Positions 1-10,248 of a DNA stretch of 64,000 nucleotides are shown piece by piece (the stretch's first letter is position 1; every line of letters starts with the position of its first letter). Under the pieces are notes generated by a model. That model made no database searches and was not told the DNA's origin. It saw nothing but the letters and a program-made list of their open reading frames with translations. The stretch is from positions 434,001 through 498,000 of the forward strand of contig CCKK01000023.1 of the NCBI GenBank assembly GCA_001048675.1, in the 5' to 3' direction. Source of the stretch: Vibrio diabolicus (GTDB lineage Bacteria > Pseudomonadota > Gammaproteobacteria > Enterobacterales > Vibrionaceae). Position numbers and translations under genes: made by a program.

Positions 1-15
1 GTTACAAGACAAATA

Positions 16-50
16 AAAAGCCACCAATGTCGCCATTGGTGGCTTTTATA
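16..50. terminator. crp terminator (bidirectional hairpin)
   Basis: A 10-bp perfect stem (20-29 pairs with 34-43) has a 4-nt loop. A-rich sequence flanks one side and a T-run the other, so it can terminate on either strand. It lies just beyond the crp stop codon and most likely ends crp transcription. Confidence 0.8.
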
Positions 51-78
51 ATTTTGTTCGCGTCACTCTGGTTTGAGA

Positions 79-711
79 TTAACGAGTACCGTAAACCACG
101 ATAGTTTTACCGTGCGCAGAGATTAAGTTCTGCTCTTCTAACATTTTCAAGATACGACCTACTGTCTCACGAGAACAGCCAACGATTTGACCGATTTCTT
201 GACGAGTGATCTTGATTTGCATGCCGTCTGGGTGAGTCATTGCGTCTGGTTGTTTTGCAAGGTTCAGAAGCGTCTGAGCGATACGACCAGTTACGTCTAG
301 GAACGCTAGGTCACCCACTTTTTGGCTAGTTACTTGAAGACGACGAGCCATCTGCGCAGAAAGGCGCATTAGGATGTCTGGGTTTACTTGGATAAGCTGA
401 CGGAATTTCTTGAAAGAAATTTCAGCAACTTCACAAGGAGATTTAGCACGAACCCAAGCTGTGCGCTCTTGGTCTTCCTCGAATAGACCAAGTTCACCAA
501 TAAAGTCTCCTTGGTTTAGGTAAGAAAGGATCATCTCCTTACCTTCTTCGTCTTTGATAAGAACCGCAACAGAACCTTTAACGATGTAGTACAAAGTTTC
601 TGCCTTTTCGCCCGCGTGAATTAGCGTGCTCTTTGAAGGGTACTTATGAATATGACAGTGTGAAAGAAACCACTCTAATGTTGGGTCGGTTTGAGGTTTA
701 CCTAGAACCAT
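79..711 (-). CDS. crp: cAMP receptor protein (catabolite regulator)
   Basis: Global transcription factor that binds cAMP and activates or represses carbon-use, competence and virulence genes as a cytoplasmic homodimer. The 210-residue product has the usual CRP length. It shows the N-terminal cyclic-nucleotide-binding beta-roll, including the GELGLFEEDQERTAWVRAKS cAMP pocket at about residues 72-91, and a C-terminal helix-turn-helix with the recognition segment RQEIGQIVGCSRETVGR at about 170-186. The ATG at 709-711 gives the family N-terminus MVLGKPQTDPTLEW. It is a single gene followed by a strong hairpin. A CRP-like site about 190 bp upstream suggests autoregulation. Identification is near certain. 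Confidence 0.98.
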   Translation of the reverse strand: MVLGKPQTDPTLEWFLSHCHIHKYPSKSTLIHAGEKAETLYYIVKGSVAVLIKDEEGKEMILSYLNQGDFIGELGLFEEDQERTAWVRAKSPCEVAEISFKKFRQLIQVNPDILMRLSAQMARRLQVTSQKVGDLAFLDVTGRIAQTLLNLAKQPDAMTHPDGMQIKITRQEIGQIVGCSRETVGRILKMLEEQNLISAHGKTIVVYGTR

Positions 712-902
712 AATATCTCACTTCCTCTGCAGGGTACGCTTGCGCTATCCATATTTTAGCTAAGCCTGAATTAGGCCTACTAGAATAAGAGCACTTTTTA
801 TATGCTGCAAGCTCTCTTGTGTTTCGGTAAGAAATAGTATCCTTTTTCGAAAACGATTTCTTGATTTTAATCGTGCCATGATTGAGATTTTGTAAGCAAA
901 AC

Positions 903-918
903 TGTGCACATGATCACG
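903..918. promoter_or_regulatory. Candidate CRP-binding site upstream of crp
   Basis: TGTGCACATGATCACG matches the CRP consensus TGTGA-N6-TCACA at 8 of 10 core positions. It lies in the 240-bp gap between crp and prkB, about 190 bp before the crp start. E. coli crp is autoregulated from a comparable upstream position. The role here is inferred. Confidence 0.55.
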
Positions 919-951
919 GTATGAAAAGTAAACATCTTCGCAGGCAGGTTT

Positions 952-1821
952 TTAGCCAATTTTCCCTGTTTCGATGAGCTGTTGTAGGATAGGCCGAACT
1001 ATGAGCTCCATTGCAAAGCTCATCTTACCGCCTGGCACGACAATCGTGTTGTGGCGTGACATGAATGAGCCATCAATCATAGCCAGGAGATATGGGAAGT
1101 CGACTTTCTTTATCCCACGCAAGCGAATTACGACAAAGCTCTCATCCAGGCTTGGGATACCCTTCGCATTAAGTGGGTTGGAGGTATCGACCGTTGGGAC
1201 GCGCTGAAAGTTAATATGAGTGCGAGAAAATTGCGGAGTGATGTAGTTAAGATAATCGTCCATCGAGCGCACGATAGAATCCATTACTGCTTCTCGTGAA
1301 TGACCGCGGTCACGAGTATCACGCACAAACTTTTGGATCCACTCTAAGTTTACGATTGGTACCATACCAATCAAGAAATCCACATGCTGCGCAACATTAA
1401 CATCGCCATCCACAACACCGCCGTGCAAGCCTTCATAGAAGAGAACGTCACTGTTCTCCGGTAAGTCCTGCCACGGTGTGAAGGTACCAGGCATTTGATT
1501 ATAAGGTACGGCCTCGTCAAAGGTGTGTAGGTAGCGACGTACGCTGCCTGCGCCATCGTGACCATATTTACGGAAAAACTCTTCCAATCCTGGAAAGTCA
1601 TTAGCTTGAGGGCCAAAGTAGCTAATGTGTCGACCTTGCTCGCGCGCTTTACGGATTTCTATATCCATTTCAGGGCGAGTAAAGCGATGGAAGCTGTCGC
1701 CTTCAACCCATGCGGGTTTAACGTTCATCATATTGAACATCTTACGGAAGGCTTCAGATGTAGTGGTCGTGCCGGCACCGGATGAACCAGTAACCGCAAT
1801 AATTGGGTGTTTAGCTGACAT
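952..1821 (-). CDS. prkB: Phosphoribulokinase-family protein PrkB
   Basis: Predicted P-loop kinase of the phosphoribulokinase/uridine kinase family, 289 residues, the usual length of gammaproteobacterial PrkB. Walker A is GSSGAGTTTT at residues 12-21, and the conserved DSFHRF and YEGLHGG segments follow. Vibrio lacks a Calvin cycle, so the physiological substrate is not ribulose-5-phosphate fixation and remains unclear. The ATG at 1819-1821 starts MSAKHPIIAVTG. In enterobacteria prkB likewise lies in the yheU-yheT-crp neighbourhood, and yheU follows on the same strand here. The family call is firm; the function is not. Confidence 0.9.
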   Translation of the reverse strand: MSAKHPIIAVTGSSGAGTTTTSEAFRKMFNMMNVKPAWVEGDSFHRFTRPEMDIEIRKAREQGRHISYFGPQANDFPGLEEFFRKYGHDGAGSVRRYLHTFDEAVPYNQMPGTFTPWQDLPENSDVLFYEGLHGGVVDGDVNVAQHVDFLIGMVPIVNLEWIQKFVRDTRDRGHSREAVMDSIVRSMDDYLNYITPQFSRTHINFQRVPTVDTSNPLNAKGIPSLDESFVVIRLRGIKKVDFPYLLAMIDGSFMSRHNTIVVPGGKMSFAMELIVRPILQQLIETGKIG

Positions 1822-1945
1822 GACAAACCTTGTCGAAAATTACTTACCTGTAATGTGCAGTAGGCTGCTACTGCACGGTCGATAACCCACTATAGCACGT
1901 AACAATGCCTTGTCATTGAGTGGGGTACGGTAAAATGTGAAGGGT

Positions 1946-2158
1946 CTAAAATTTTGTTTTTACCTGAATATCGACGGTTTCGTGCAGTTCAGAGAACACG
2001 ATAACCGCTTCGCCTTTTTCTAATTGAGTTTTTACTTGATCCACTTTGTCTTGCAAAGAAATCTCGACGGTTCCGTAATCCGTGCCTTCACGTAAGACGA
2101 ATTCACGAATTAAGTTTTCCAATGTTTCTGGCGCAATGTCTTGCCATGGAATGATCAT
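1946..2158 (-). CDS. yheU: YheU family protein
   Basis: Small 70-residue cytoplasmic protein of the YheU (UPF0270) family, recognised by the N-terminal MIIPWQDIAPETLENLI and a following EFVLREGTDYG segment. The function is unknown. The gene sits between prkB and yheT on the minus strand, the same order as in E. coli, with about 33 bp to yheT, so cotranscription is likely. No signal peptide or membrane segment is visible. Confidence 0.9.
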   Translation of the reverse strand: MIIPWQDIAPETLENLIREFVLREGTDYGTVEISLQDKVDQVKTQLEKGEAVIVFSELHETVDIQVKTKF

Positions 2159-2191
2159 AAATACCTCGAACTTTTATGATGAGCGGCTAGT

Positions 2192-3200
2192 TTACTGCTT
2201 TCGCTGCTTGGATACAGCAGAAAGGTAATCTGCGGCAATACTTTCGTAATACGCTGGCAGCGCTTCTTCCAACCAAAATTTCGGCTTGAGCGCTGAACCT
2301 GTCAGGAAACCAACATGCCCACCGTGCTCAAAGAGACGGTAATCAATATTATCTGGCAGAACAAATTTCGGGATCACATCGTCGGTCATGAATGGATCGT
2401 CTTTGGCGTGAATGATCAGTGTCGGTAGCGTGATCTGTTGTAATTTACTTAAGCCAGAACATTGATCGTAATAATCTTGTGCGTCTTTAAAACCGTGCAG
2501 TGGTGCCGTGATCAAATCATCAAATTCATACAATCGTGTGACACGTTTTATTGAGTTGTAGGACAAAGCGAGCTCGCCATGCAACAAGTGATGTTTTTGC
2601 AACGCGTTGCGTTTGAGTGAAGAGAGTAGGTAACGGCGATACACTTTCGAAAAGCCTTGTTCAATACGGTTCGCACATGCTGCTAGGTCTAAAGGCGCTG
2701 AGATAATGGTCGCCGCGTTCAAAATGGGGTGGTCTTTGTATTGGGCTAAATAATTCGCCAACATGTTACCGCCAAGAGAAATACCAACCGCAACTTTGGG
2801 GTTATCAGGAAAGCGTTGCTCAAGGTGCTCTAAGAAGTGGCGGGCGTCAGTCACTTCACCAGAATGATAGGCGCGAGCTTTCTTGTTTGGCTTACCGCTA
2901 CAACCGCGGAAATGCATCATCACCGACAGCCATCCGGATTGAGCAAATGCATTCATTAGGCCATTGGCGTAAGGGCTATAGAAGCAGCCTTCTAGTCCAT
3001 GAAATAAAAACAAAAATCGGCTTTTTTTGCGCAGGTTCTTGGGTTGGGTCCTCGCTCCATGCGAGATCGAGAAAATCGCCATCGGATGTATCGAGGGTTT
3101 GCCAAATCGGCGTAAACAACGCTTTTTTGCGAATAAAACGCGGTAAAAGCGTTTGAAGATGCGGGTTTTTGATCCCGGCGGCTGCGAAAAATTGTGTCAT
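2192..3200 (-). pseudogene. yheT: YheT family alpha/beta hydrolase, frameshifted
   Basis: Predicted hydrolase of the YheT family. The frame starts at the ATG at 3198-3200 (MTQFFAAAGIKNPHLQTLLP) and runs to about position 3010, then continues in another frame from FHGLEG to the stop at 2192. Removing one A from the A-runs at 3006-3016 restores a continuous product of about 335 residues, close to the E. coli protein. Intact features include the HGLEG oxyanion motif, MHFRGCSG, the nucleophile elbow GISLGGN and the terminal GGHVGFL histidine. The single extra base in a homopolymer region looks like a sequencing error rather than true decay. Confidence 0.85.
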
Positions 3201-3287
3201 ACCTAACTGCTCTTATGCGGTTCTTCGGTGTCAGTTGAAGAACTTATTAATATAATCCTTTATAAAGATTATAGGTATTCTACAGAT

Positions 3288-3776
3288 TTATGGGCGTTTT
3301 GGTGGGTGAATGTTTGGCACCGGAATAGCAAAGGCCTGTTGCAAATGCTCACCACCAAGTTGACGACAGTATCTCAGCGTGAGTGGGGCGCCATCATTTT
3401 TGACCAGCGTGAGCGAGTTAATGCAGTTCACCAAATCCGCTTGTTGCTGCTTTTCTAGTTGCAGCTCAAACTGCAAGGTTTCACGATATAAAGCGTCATT
3501 GACTTGAGACTTAAGATGGCGACGTAAGTCGCGAAAAGAGTGCAATAAGGTTTCGCTTCGGCCCAGACAGCTTTGTACCAGAGGCCAGTCTTTTTCTTGG
3601 AAAATGAGTTGCTGCTCATCGAGCCATCTGAGCAGCAGGAGTAGGTTCACGTTGCCGTGATAATTGTTCTGCAATGATAAACACGCTTCTTTCACTTCTC
3701 GCACACCATAAAACTGCAGACTGAACTGCCAAAGGTGTTCTAGGGTGAGTGTGTATTCAGCGTGTTGATTACTCAT
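3288..3776 (-). CDS. TIGR02444 family protein
   Basis: A 162-residue protein resembling the TIGR02444 (DUF2390) family of gammaproteobacteria, function unknown. It is rich in Leu and Gln with predicted amphipathic helices and no signal peptide or membrane span. Its ATG at 3774-3776 overlaps the stop of the yheS frame, giving an ATGA-type coupling, so it is probably translated from the yheS mRNA. The association with yheS is typical of Vibrio and relatives. No catalytic motif is visible. Confidence 0.75.
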   Translation of the reverse strand: MSNQHAEYTLTLEHLWQFSLQFYGVREVKEACLSLQNNYHGNVNLLLLLRWLDEQQLIFQEKDWPLVQSCLGRSETLLHSFRDLRRHLKSQVNDALYRETLQFELQLEKQQQADLVNCINSLTLVKNDGAPLTLRYCRQLGGEHLQQAFAIPVPNIHPPKRP

Positions 3777-5693
3777 TGATTAAACTCTAGCTCCATCTGC
3801 TCCAGTTCTTCCTGAGCAGACATCCATTCCATTTCAATTTCTTCGAGCTCTGCCTTACTAGAAGCTTGAAGAGCCAGCACTTGGTTAAGTTTAGCTTTAT
3901 TTTCGGCTTCATACAGTGAGTTATCTGCCAATTGTTCTTCAGCTTCGGCCAGTGCAGCACCTAACTTATCCATTTTATTTTCTAATTGTGTCAGCGTTTT
4001 GCGAATTGGCGCCGTCTGCTTACGAAATTCTGCATCGCGACGTTTCTGCTTCTTTTTTCGCTGCGGCGCTGTTGGCGCTATCTTTGGCTGGCTGTGCGGC
4101 TTGTGCCTCTTTGCGTTCCGCTCTTTGTTGCTCGGTTAACCACTTGTAGTAGTCGTTTAAGTCACCATCGAACGGCGCAACTTGACGATCGTGCACCAAG
4201 TACAAGTCATCGGTTGTAGCACGCAATAGGTAACGGTCGTGCGAAACAATCACCATTGCACCTTCGAACGTTTGCAGTGCCATCGTCAATGCCTGACGCA
4301 TGTCCAAATCCAAGTGGTTGGTTGGTTCATCAAGTAGCAACAGGTTTGGCTTTTGCCACACAATTAAGGCCAGCACTAAACGGGCTTTTTCACCACCCGA
4401 AAACGGTGCGACTTTCTCCAGTGCTTTGTCGCCTTGGAAGCCAAAGCTGCCTAGGTAATCACGTAGCTGTTGTTCGGTTTGATCCGGCGCGATCTGCATC
4501 ATGTGTTGCAGCGGCGTTTCCTCTGGGTGCAGCGTTTCTAATTGATGCTGGGCAAAGTAACCTATTTTTACGCCTTGTGAGTAAGTCAGATCGCCACCTT
4601 GCGCGTTAAGCTCACCAGAGAGCAATTTGATCAAGGTCGATTTACCCGCGCCATTACGGCCGAGTAGACCAATGCGACTGCCAGGAACCAAGTTCAACCT
4701 GATCTTCTCTAAGATCAGGTTGTCACCGTAGCCTGCCGATACTTCATCCATCATCATGATTGGGTTTGGCAGCGCCGCGGGCTCACGGAATTGGAAGCTA
4801 AATGGGTTATCGAATTGAGCGGGTAACACTTTCTCCATGCGCTCCAAAGCTTTAATACGGCTTTGAGCCTGGCGTGCTTTAGAAGCTTTATAACGGAAAC
4901 GGTCGATGTAGCTTTGCATGTGCGACATCTGTTTCTGTTGCTTCTCGAACATCGCTTGCTGCAGCACCATTTTTTGCGCTCGTTGGTTTTCGAACGACGA
5001 ATAGTTACCCGTGTATTCGTTCAATTGTTGGTTTTCGATGTGAATAATACGGCCAACAATGGGGTCAAGGAAGTCACGGTCGTGCGAGATCAGGATCAGT
5101 GTGCCTGGGTAGTTTTGTAGCCAACGTTCAAGCCACATCACCGCGTCTAAGTCCAAGTGGTTGGTTGGCTCATCGAGTAGCAATAAGTCAGAACGGCACA
5201 ATAGCGCTTGGGCTAAGTTAAGGCGCATACGCCAACCACCTGAGAATTGAGTCAAACTCCAACTCATTTGCTCTTGGCTGAAACCTAAACCGTCGAGCAA
5301 TTCTGCCGCGCGAGCGCGAATGCTATAACCGCCGATGGTTTCAATTTTACCGTGGATCTCGGCAACCAAGGTGCCGTTGTCTTGTGCTTCCGCTTCAGCC
5401 AACTGCTTTTCGAGCGCTCGGTACTCGCGATCACCATCAATGACGTATTCCAGTGCAGTGCGCTCTAGCGCAGGCGTTTCCTGTGCGACCCAGGCCAACT
5501 CCCAATGTTGAGGTTGGCTAAATGAGCCTGCATCAATCGACAGTTCATCTTTCAGCAATGCAAATAGCGTTGATTTACCGCAGCCGTTTTTGCCCACAAG
5601 GCCGACTTTATCGCCAGGATGGATAGTCGCTGAAGCTTGATCTAAAAGAGGTTTACCGCCACGCAGTAACTGAATATCAGAGAAGGTAATCAT
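3773..5693 (-). pseudogene. yheS: ABC-F family ATPase YheS, frameshifted near the C-terminus
   Basis: Soluble ABC-F ATPase with two ATP-binding cassettes and no membrane domain; the family acts on ribosomes. The start is the ATG at 5691-5693 (MITFSDIQLLRGG). The first cassette has GKNGCGKST and LTQFSGGWRMR; the second has GRNGAGKST and FSGGEKAR; both have LLLLDEPTNHLDLD. The frame breaks at the six-T run 4053-4058 (six As in the coding strand). Deleting one base joins AAKKKQKRRDAEFRKQ to the charged coiled-coil tail ending at 3773 and gives about 639 residues, the E. coli size. The interruption is probably a sequencing artefact. TIGR02444 starts in the stop codon. Confidence 0.88.
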
Positions 5694-5901
5694 AAAGTTT
5701 TCATTCACTTTGCGCAGTGCGCGTTGCTTGGTTACATAGCGAAGTAGTTTCAATCGTTTTAAAGCCACTTGGGTATATATCTAGCGGTGAATAGTAGGGG
5801 TATTGGCCGGAAAAGTCGATTGATTCGCTTTAATTGCATTATGCTGTACAAAAAAGTATAACAATTTGATAACGGATAAAAATAACCACAAGGACGACCA
5901 T

Positions 5902-6495
5902 TTGGCTGTTGCACCGTCTATTCTCCCAAGAGTTCTGGTCATTTATGCTCATCCAGAGCCACATAACTCGATTGCTAATCAAGTGATGATTAAAAAAGCT
6001 CAGTCGCTTGAACACGTCACTGTGCACGATCTTTACGGTGTTTACCCTGACTTCTTTATTGATGTGAATTACGAACATGAGTTGTTGCTCACGCATGATG
6101 TGATCGTGTTTCATCACCCGCTTTATATGTATTCATGCCCAGCCCTGTTAAAAGAGTGGTTGGACCGAGTGCTGGGCAAAGGTTTTGCTTTTGGCGGAGG
6201 TTCGGCGCTAGAGGGAAAATACTGGCGCAGTGTGATTACAACGGGGGGGAAAGAAGAGGCCTTTAGCGCGAAGGGGTACAACAAATATCCATTAGAGCAA
6301 ATCTTACAACCGTTTGAACTGACGGCCGCCTTGTGTCAAATGCACTGGATTGAACCTTTGGTGTTGTATTGGTCGCGTAATGTCTCGGATATTGAGCGGT
6401 ATGAGCACGCCGAATTGTATCGTCGGTGGTTGAACAACCCACTTGAAAACTGGGAAGCAACAGACCAAGGAGGTCAGTATGGCGATAACCAGTGA
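5902..6495 (+). CDS. kefG: Glutathione-regulated potassium-efflux ancillary protein KefG
   Basis: Flavodoxin-fold quinone-reductase-like subunit that binds and is needed for full activity of the KefB K+/H+ antiporter at the inner membrane. Recognised by VLVIYAHPEPHNSIAN, HHPLYMYSCPALLKEWLDRVL and GKYWRSVITTGG. Two TTG starts are in frame. The one at 5902 has AAGGA seven bases upstream and gives an N-terminus close to E. coli KefG. The one at 5866 would add 12 charged residues and has a poor ribosome site. The stop overlaps the kefB start by 17 bp, so the pair is translationally coupled. It is divergent from yheS. Confidence 0.88.
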   Translation: MAVAPSILPRVLVIYAHPEPHNSIANQVMIKKAQSLEHVTVHDLYGVYPDFFIDVNYEHELLLTHDVIVFHHPLYMYSCPALLKEWLDRVLGKGFAFGGGSALEGKYWRSVITTGGKEEAFSAKGYNKYPLEQILQPFELTAALCQMHWIEPLVLYWSRNVSDIERYEHAELYRRWLNNPLENWEATDQGGQYGDNQ

Positions 6496-8276
6496 GTTTC
6501 TTCAAAGTAGCGTGGTCTTTCTCTCAGCCGCGGTTATTGCGGTACCGATTGCTCAGCGTCTCGGACTTGGCTCGGTTTTAGGTTATTTACTTGCCGGTGT
6601 GTTGATTGGCCCTTGGGGCCTTGGCTTAATCAGTGATGTTGATGCTATTTTGCACTTTGCTGAACTTGGGGTCGTGTTGTTACTGTTCTTGATCGGCCTT
6701 GAACTAAATCCTAAAAAACTGTGGCAAATGCGAGGACCGATTCTAGGCTTAGGCGGCGCGCAGGTGGTGGTTACGACCGCCGTGCTGGGCAGTGTCGTCA
6801 GTATGTTCGGCGTAAGCATGCAAGTGAGTTTGGTGATTGGGATGGGATTGGCACTGTCCTCGACGGCAATTGCTCTAAAAGTGATTGAAGAGCAAGGGCT
6901 CAATGGCACCGAAACGGGTCAATCTGGTTTTGCTGTATTGCTCTTTCAAGATATTGCCGTGATCCCAATGTTGGCAATGTTGCCCTTGCTTGCTGGCGGG
7001 CAGAGTGGCGGTAGTTGGTTGGATGTCTTCACGGTATTAGGCAGTGTAGTGGCCCTGTTGATTGGTGGCCATTTCTTATTGCGTCCACTATTTCGCTTTG
7101 TTGTGATGAGCGGCGTTCGTGAGCTCTTTACCGTCGCCGCATTGTTGGTTGTGCTTGGGATTTCTGTCGTGATGCAAAAGCTCGGGCTTTCTATGGCTCT
7201 AGGGACTTTCTTAGCCGGCGTTCTGCTGGCTGAGAGTGAGTATCGACATGAATTGGAAATCGCTATCGAGCCGTTTAAAGGTTTGTTGTTGGGGTTGTTC
7301 TTCATCGCGGTTGGCATGGCGGTAAATTTGGGGTTATTGGCATTACACCCTTTAGAGATTCTGGGCGCGGTGGTGGCTTTGGTCGTGGTTAAGGGCTTGG
7401 TTTTGTATGCATTGGCGAGAGCTGCCCGTGTCGGAGCCAAAGCGAGAAGCCGTATGGCCGCGATTTTAAGCCAAGGTGGTGAGTTTGCCTTTGTCATATT
7501 TACCGCAGCGAGCCAAGAGGGCATTTTATCCAAAGAGCAAGTAGCGTTTTTGTTGGTGGTGGTTAGTTTATCCATGGTGACGACACCACTTTTGCTGATG
7601 GGAACAAAAAAAATGGTTTGCTCATACCCTGAATCAAGAAGAAGAGGGCATGACCACGAAAGTAGTGGATCGTCGTCCACGTGTGATCATTGCAGGCTTT
7701 GGACGTTTCGGTCAGATCGTTGGACGTTTAATGTATGCCAATAAAATCAAAGTGACGGTATTAGAAAGTGATGCCAGCCAAATCCACCTACTGCGCAAGT
7801 ATGGTTACAAAGTGTTTTATGGCGATGCTACCCAAATTGATCTTTTGCGGGCTGCTGGCGCAGATAAAGCAGAAGCATTGGTCATTTGTACCGATTCACC
7901 TGATGAGGTGATGGCTATCGTTGATATCTGCCGCGTGCACTTCCCGAAACTTAAGTTGCTAGCCCGAGCAAGAAGCCGTGTCGAGGCGTATCAGTTAATG
8001 AGCCACGGTGTTGAGAATTACTCTCGTGAAACATTTTTAGGGGCATTGGATCTCGGTCGTCAAGCGCTCGTAGAACTTGGTATGCACCCTTATCAAGCAA
8101 AGCGGGCAGAAGCACATTTTCGTAAGTTAGATAATGCTATGCTTAAGGACTTATTGCCTCAGCACAATGAAGATAAGAAATTGGCTCAGAGAGCGAAAGA
8201 GGCACGCAAAGAGCTAGAAGAAATTTTTGGTCGTGAGATGGAGAGCGACCATCAGTCACCTAATCATTGGAAGTAG
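6479..8276 (+). pseudogene. kefB: Glutathione-regulated K+/H+ antiporter KefB, frameshifted
   Basis: Inner-membrane CPA2 antiporter that exports K+ in response to electrophile-glutathione adducts. ATG at 6479 follows an AAGGAGGT site. The N-terminal part (about 380 residues) contains the repeated hydrophobic helices; the C-terminal part has the Rossmann RCK/KTN domain with IIAGFGRFGQ and a charged tail. Between them the frame breaks at an eight-A run near 7606-7613. With seven As the reading is GTKKWFAHTLNQEEEG and the product is about 598 residues, the KefB size. The membrane and regulatory halves are otherwise intact, so this is probably a homopolymer sequencing error. Confidence 0.88.
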
Positions 8277-8309
8277 TACTTGAGCCAAGACTCAAGCTAA
8301 GGAAATAGC

Positions 8310-8510
8310 GTGAAAATCAAGAAACGTTTTATTGCCGGCGCTAGCTGCCCAAATTGCAGCCAGCAAGATACCCTGCGCTGGTGGATTGAAAATAATATCG
8401 AGTTGGTTGAGTGTGTCGAGTGTGAGTTTACTGAGCAGCGTAAACCGCAATCTGTAGAGAAAAATAAACACTCAGATCAGGAAATGATCGGAATTTTTAA
8501 GCCGGAATAA
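8310..8510 (+). CDS. yheV: YheV family putative zinc-ribbon protein
   Basis: A 66-residue protein with two CxxC pairs (CPNC near residue 13 and CVEC near 36) that form a putative zinc ribbon, matching the YheV family. The function is unknown. The GTG start at 8310 has AAGGA six bases upstream. The gene lies between kefB and slyD on the same strand, the conserved kefGB-yheV-slyD order seen in enterobacteria. No membrane segment is visible. Confidence 0.88.
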   Translation: MKIKKRFIAGASCPNCSQQDTLRWWIENNIELVECVECEFTEQRKPQSVEKNKHSDQEMIGIFKPE

Positions 8511-8602
8511 TTGAACTTCGATAATTGATCCCCATAATACACCCAGATATCTCAGTACTTAACCCCATTCAGGTTAAGTCAATTAATCTCCCTGGAGTTA
8601 GT

Positions 8603-9139
8603 ATGAAAATTGAAAAGAACGTTGTTGCAAGCCTTGCATACAAAGTAATGATGGAAGACGGTGTTGTTGTTGATCAATCAACAGCAGAAGCGCCTCTAGA
8701 TTACCTTCACGGTCACAACAACCTAATCACTGGTCTTGAAAAAGAGCTTGAAGGTAAAGTGGCTGGCGACAAGTTCTCAGTAACGGTAGCTCCTGAAGAA
8801 GCTTACGGCGAGCACAACGATGCGCTAGTACAACGCGTTCCTGCGGACGTATTCCAAGGCGTTGACCAAATCGAAGTGGGCATGCGCTTCCTGGCTGACA
8901 CTGACCAAGGTCCAATCCCTGTAGAAGTAACAGAAGTTGATGGCAACGAAGTGGTTGTTGACGGTAACCATATGCTAGCTGGTCAAACACTAACTTTCGA
9001 AGTAGAAGTTATGTCTACACGTGAAGCAACAGCAGAAGAGATCGAACACGGTCATATCCATCAAGCTGGTGGTTGTGGTCATGACCATGATCACGATGAT
9101 GAAGGCTGCTGTGGCGGCGGCAGCTGTGGTTCTCACTAA
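8603..9139 (+). CDS. slyD: FKBP-type peptidyl-prolyl isomerase / metallochaperone SlyD
   Basis: Cytoplasmic prolyl isomerase, chaperone and Ni-binding factor. The ATG at 8603 (MKIEKNVVASLAYKV) with CTGGAG upstream is preferred over an in-frame upstream start. The 178-residue product has the split FKBP domain (DYLHGHNNLITGLEKELEG, then PEEAYGEHND) enclosing the insert-in-flap region. A C-terminal tail rich in His and Cys (from about residue 150: GHIHQAGGCGHDHDHDDEG then CCGG and SCGSH) is the metal-binding tail. It is followed by two hairpins, the second a good terminator. Confidence 0.96.
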   Translation: MKIEKNVVASLAYKVMMEDGVVVDQSTAEAPLDYLHGHNNLITGLEKELEGKVAGDKFSVTVAPEEAYGEHNDALVQRVPADVFQGVDQIEVGMRFLADTDQGPIPVEVTEVDGNEVVVDGNHMLAGQTLTFEVEVMSTREATAEEIEHGHIHQAGGCGHDHDHDDEGCCGGGSCGSH

Positions 9140-9153
9140 TCACAAGCTCCTTC

Positions 9154-9217
9154 ACTAGATAATCTTATCTAGTAAAGCTTTGCAAAGCGCAAGTTGAGGT
9201 TTCAACTTGCGCTTTTT
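9154..9217 (+). terminator. Double hairpin after slyD
   Basis: A perfect 9-bp inverted repeat (9154-9162 with 9165-9173) is followed by a second hairpin whose stem AAAGCGCAAGTTGA (9184-9197) pairs with TCAACTTGCGCTTT, ending in a T-run. The second is a typical intrinsic terminator for the kefG-slyD group. Confidence 0.75.
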
Positions 9218-9257
9218 GTTTATCTAAGGTGTAGTGCATAGAAGAAAAGAACAACTC

Positions 9258-10211
9258 ATGGAACAAGCGATGACAAAACCTTTCTCGATTGCGATTCATG
9301 GTGGCGCAGGCTCCATTTTACGTGAACAGATGAGCAATGAACTTCAGCAATCGATCTTGGCTGATTTGGAAGCGTCGGTAAAAGCTGGCTATCAAATTCT
9401 AGAGAAAGGCGGCGACGCTTTGGATGCGGTTGTTGCTGCAGTAAAAGTATTGGAAGACTCGCCTAACTTTAATGCGGGTAAAGGCTCGGTGCTGACCAAC
9501 AACGAAATGGTAGAAATGGATGCCTCTGTCATGGATGGTCGAAACCAAGCCGCAGGCGCGGTCGCTGGTGTTCGTCATATCAAGAATCCAATTGAGCTCG
9601 CTCGTGACGTGATGCGAAACAGCAATCACGTGTTGTTGGTGGGTGAGGGCGCAGAGAAGTTTGCTTTTGAACAAGGCCATGAGTATACCGAGCAAGATTA
9701 CTTCTTTACTGATCGCCGTTATGAGCAGTTGCTGTCTATGCGTGAGAAAGGGCTGTTTGCTTTGTCGGAGTCTCGTTACCCAGATGATCGTAAGCACGGT
9801 ACGGTTGGTGCGGTGGCATTGGACCAACAAGGCAACTTAGCCGCTGCCACCAGTACGGGTGGCGTGACGAATAAGAAATACAACCGAGTTGGGGATTCGG
9901 CTTTGATAGGCTGTGGCACGGTGGCCGAAAATGGCGTTGTCGCGGTTTCAACTACGGGTGTCGGTGAGTTTTTTATCCGTAAACGTGCCGCAGAAGACGT
10001 CGCCGCACGGATGCGTTACTTACAAGAAGATATTCATACTGCTTGTGAGCATATTATTCAGGGGGAACTGAAAGAGATGGGCGGCGAAGGCGGTTTAATC
10101 GCAATTGACGCGCAAGGTGAGCTGCACTTTGCGATGAACAGCTCTGGTATGTACCGAGCTGGCATCAACACTCAAGGCGAGTTGAGCGTCAAAATCTACG
10201 CTGACGAATAG
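9258..10211 (+). CDS. iaaA: Isoaspartyl peptidase / L-asparaginase (Ntn-hydrolase)
   Basis: Plant-type asparaginase that cleaves itself into alpha and beta subunits and hydrolyses isoaspartyl dipeptides and asparagine. Key features are SIAIHGGAG near the start, FNAGKGSVLTNNEMVEMDAS, and the self-processing site KHG|TVGAVALD, with the nucleophile Thr at about residue 182 (codon 9801). GDSALIGCGT and STTGVGEFFIR complete the pocket. The ATG at 9258 is chosen; a GTG at 9234 and an ATG at 9270 are alternatives. About 317 residues. It is a single gene ending at a terminator shared with slyX. No signal peptide is evident. Confidence 0.88.
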   Translation: MEQAMTKPFSIAIHGGAGSILREQMSNELQQSILADLEASVKAGYQILEKGGDALDAVVAAVKVLEDSPNFNAGKGSVLTNNEMVEMDASVMDGRNQAAGAVAGVRHIKNPIELARDVMRNSNHVLLVGEGAEKFAFEQGHEYTEQDYFFTDRRYEQLLSMREKGLFALSESRYPDDRKHGTVGAVALDQQGNLAAATSTGGVTNKKYNRVGDSALIGCGTVAENGVVAVSTTGVGEFFIRKRAAEDVAARMRYLQEDIHTACEHIIQGELKEMGGEGGLIAIDAQGELHFAMNSSGMYRAGINTQGELSVKIYADE

Positions 10212-10248
10212 CTTCCTCTTGAGCCACCTTCTTAAGTAATCAATAACA

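Noticed and set aside
6946..7680. Long minus-strand frame opposite kefB
   Set aside because: It is an antisense shadow of the membrane domain with low-complexity composition and no family resemblance.
9060..9139. His/Asp/Gly/Cys-coding repeat at the end of slyD as a nucleotide repeat or insertion
   Set aside because: It is the normal metal-binding tail of SlyD.
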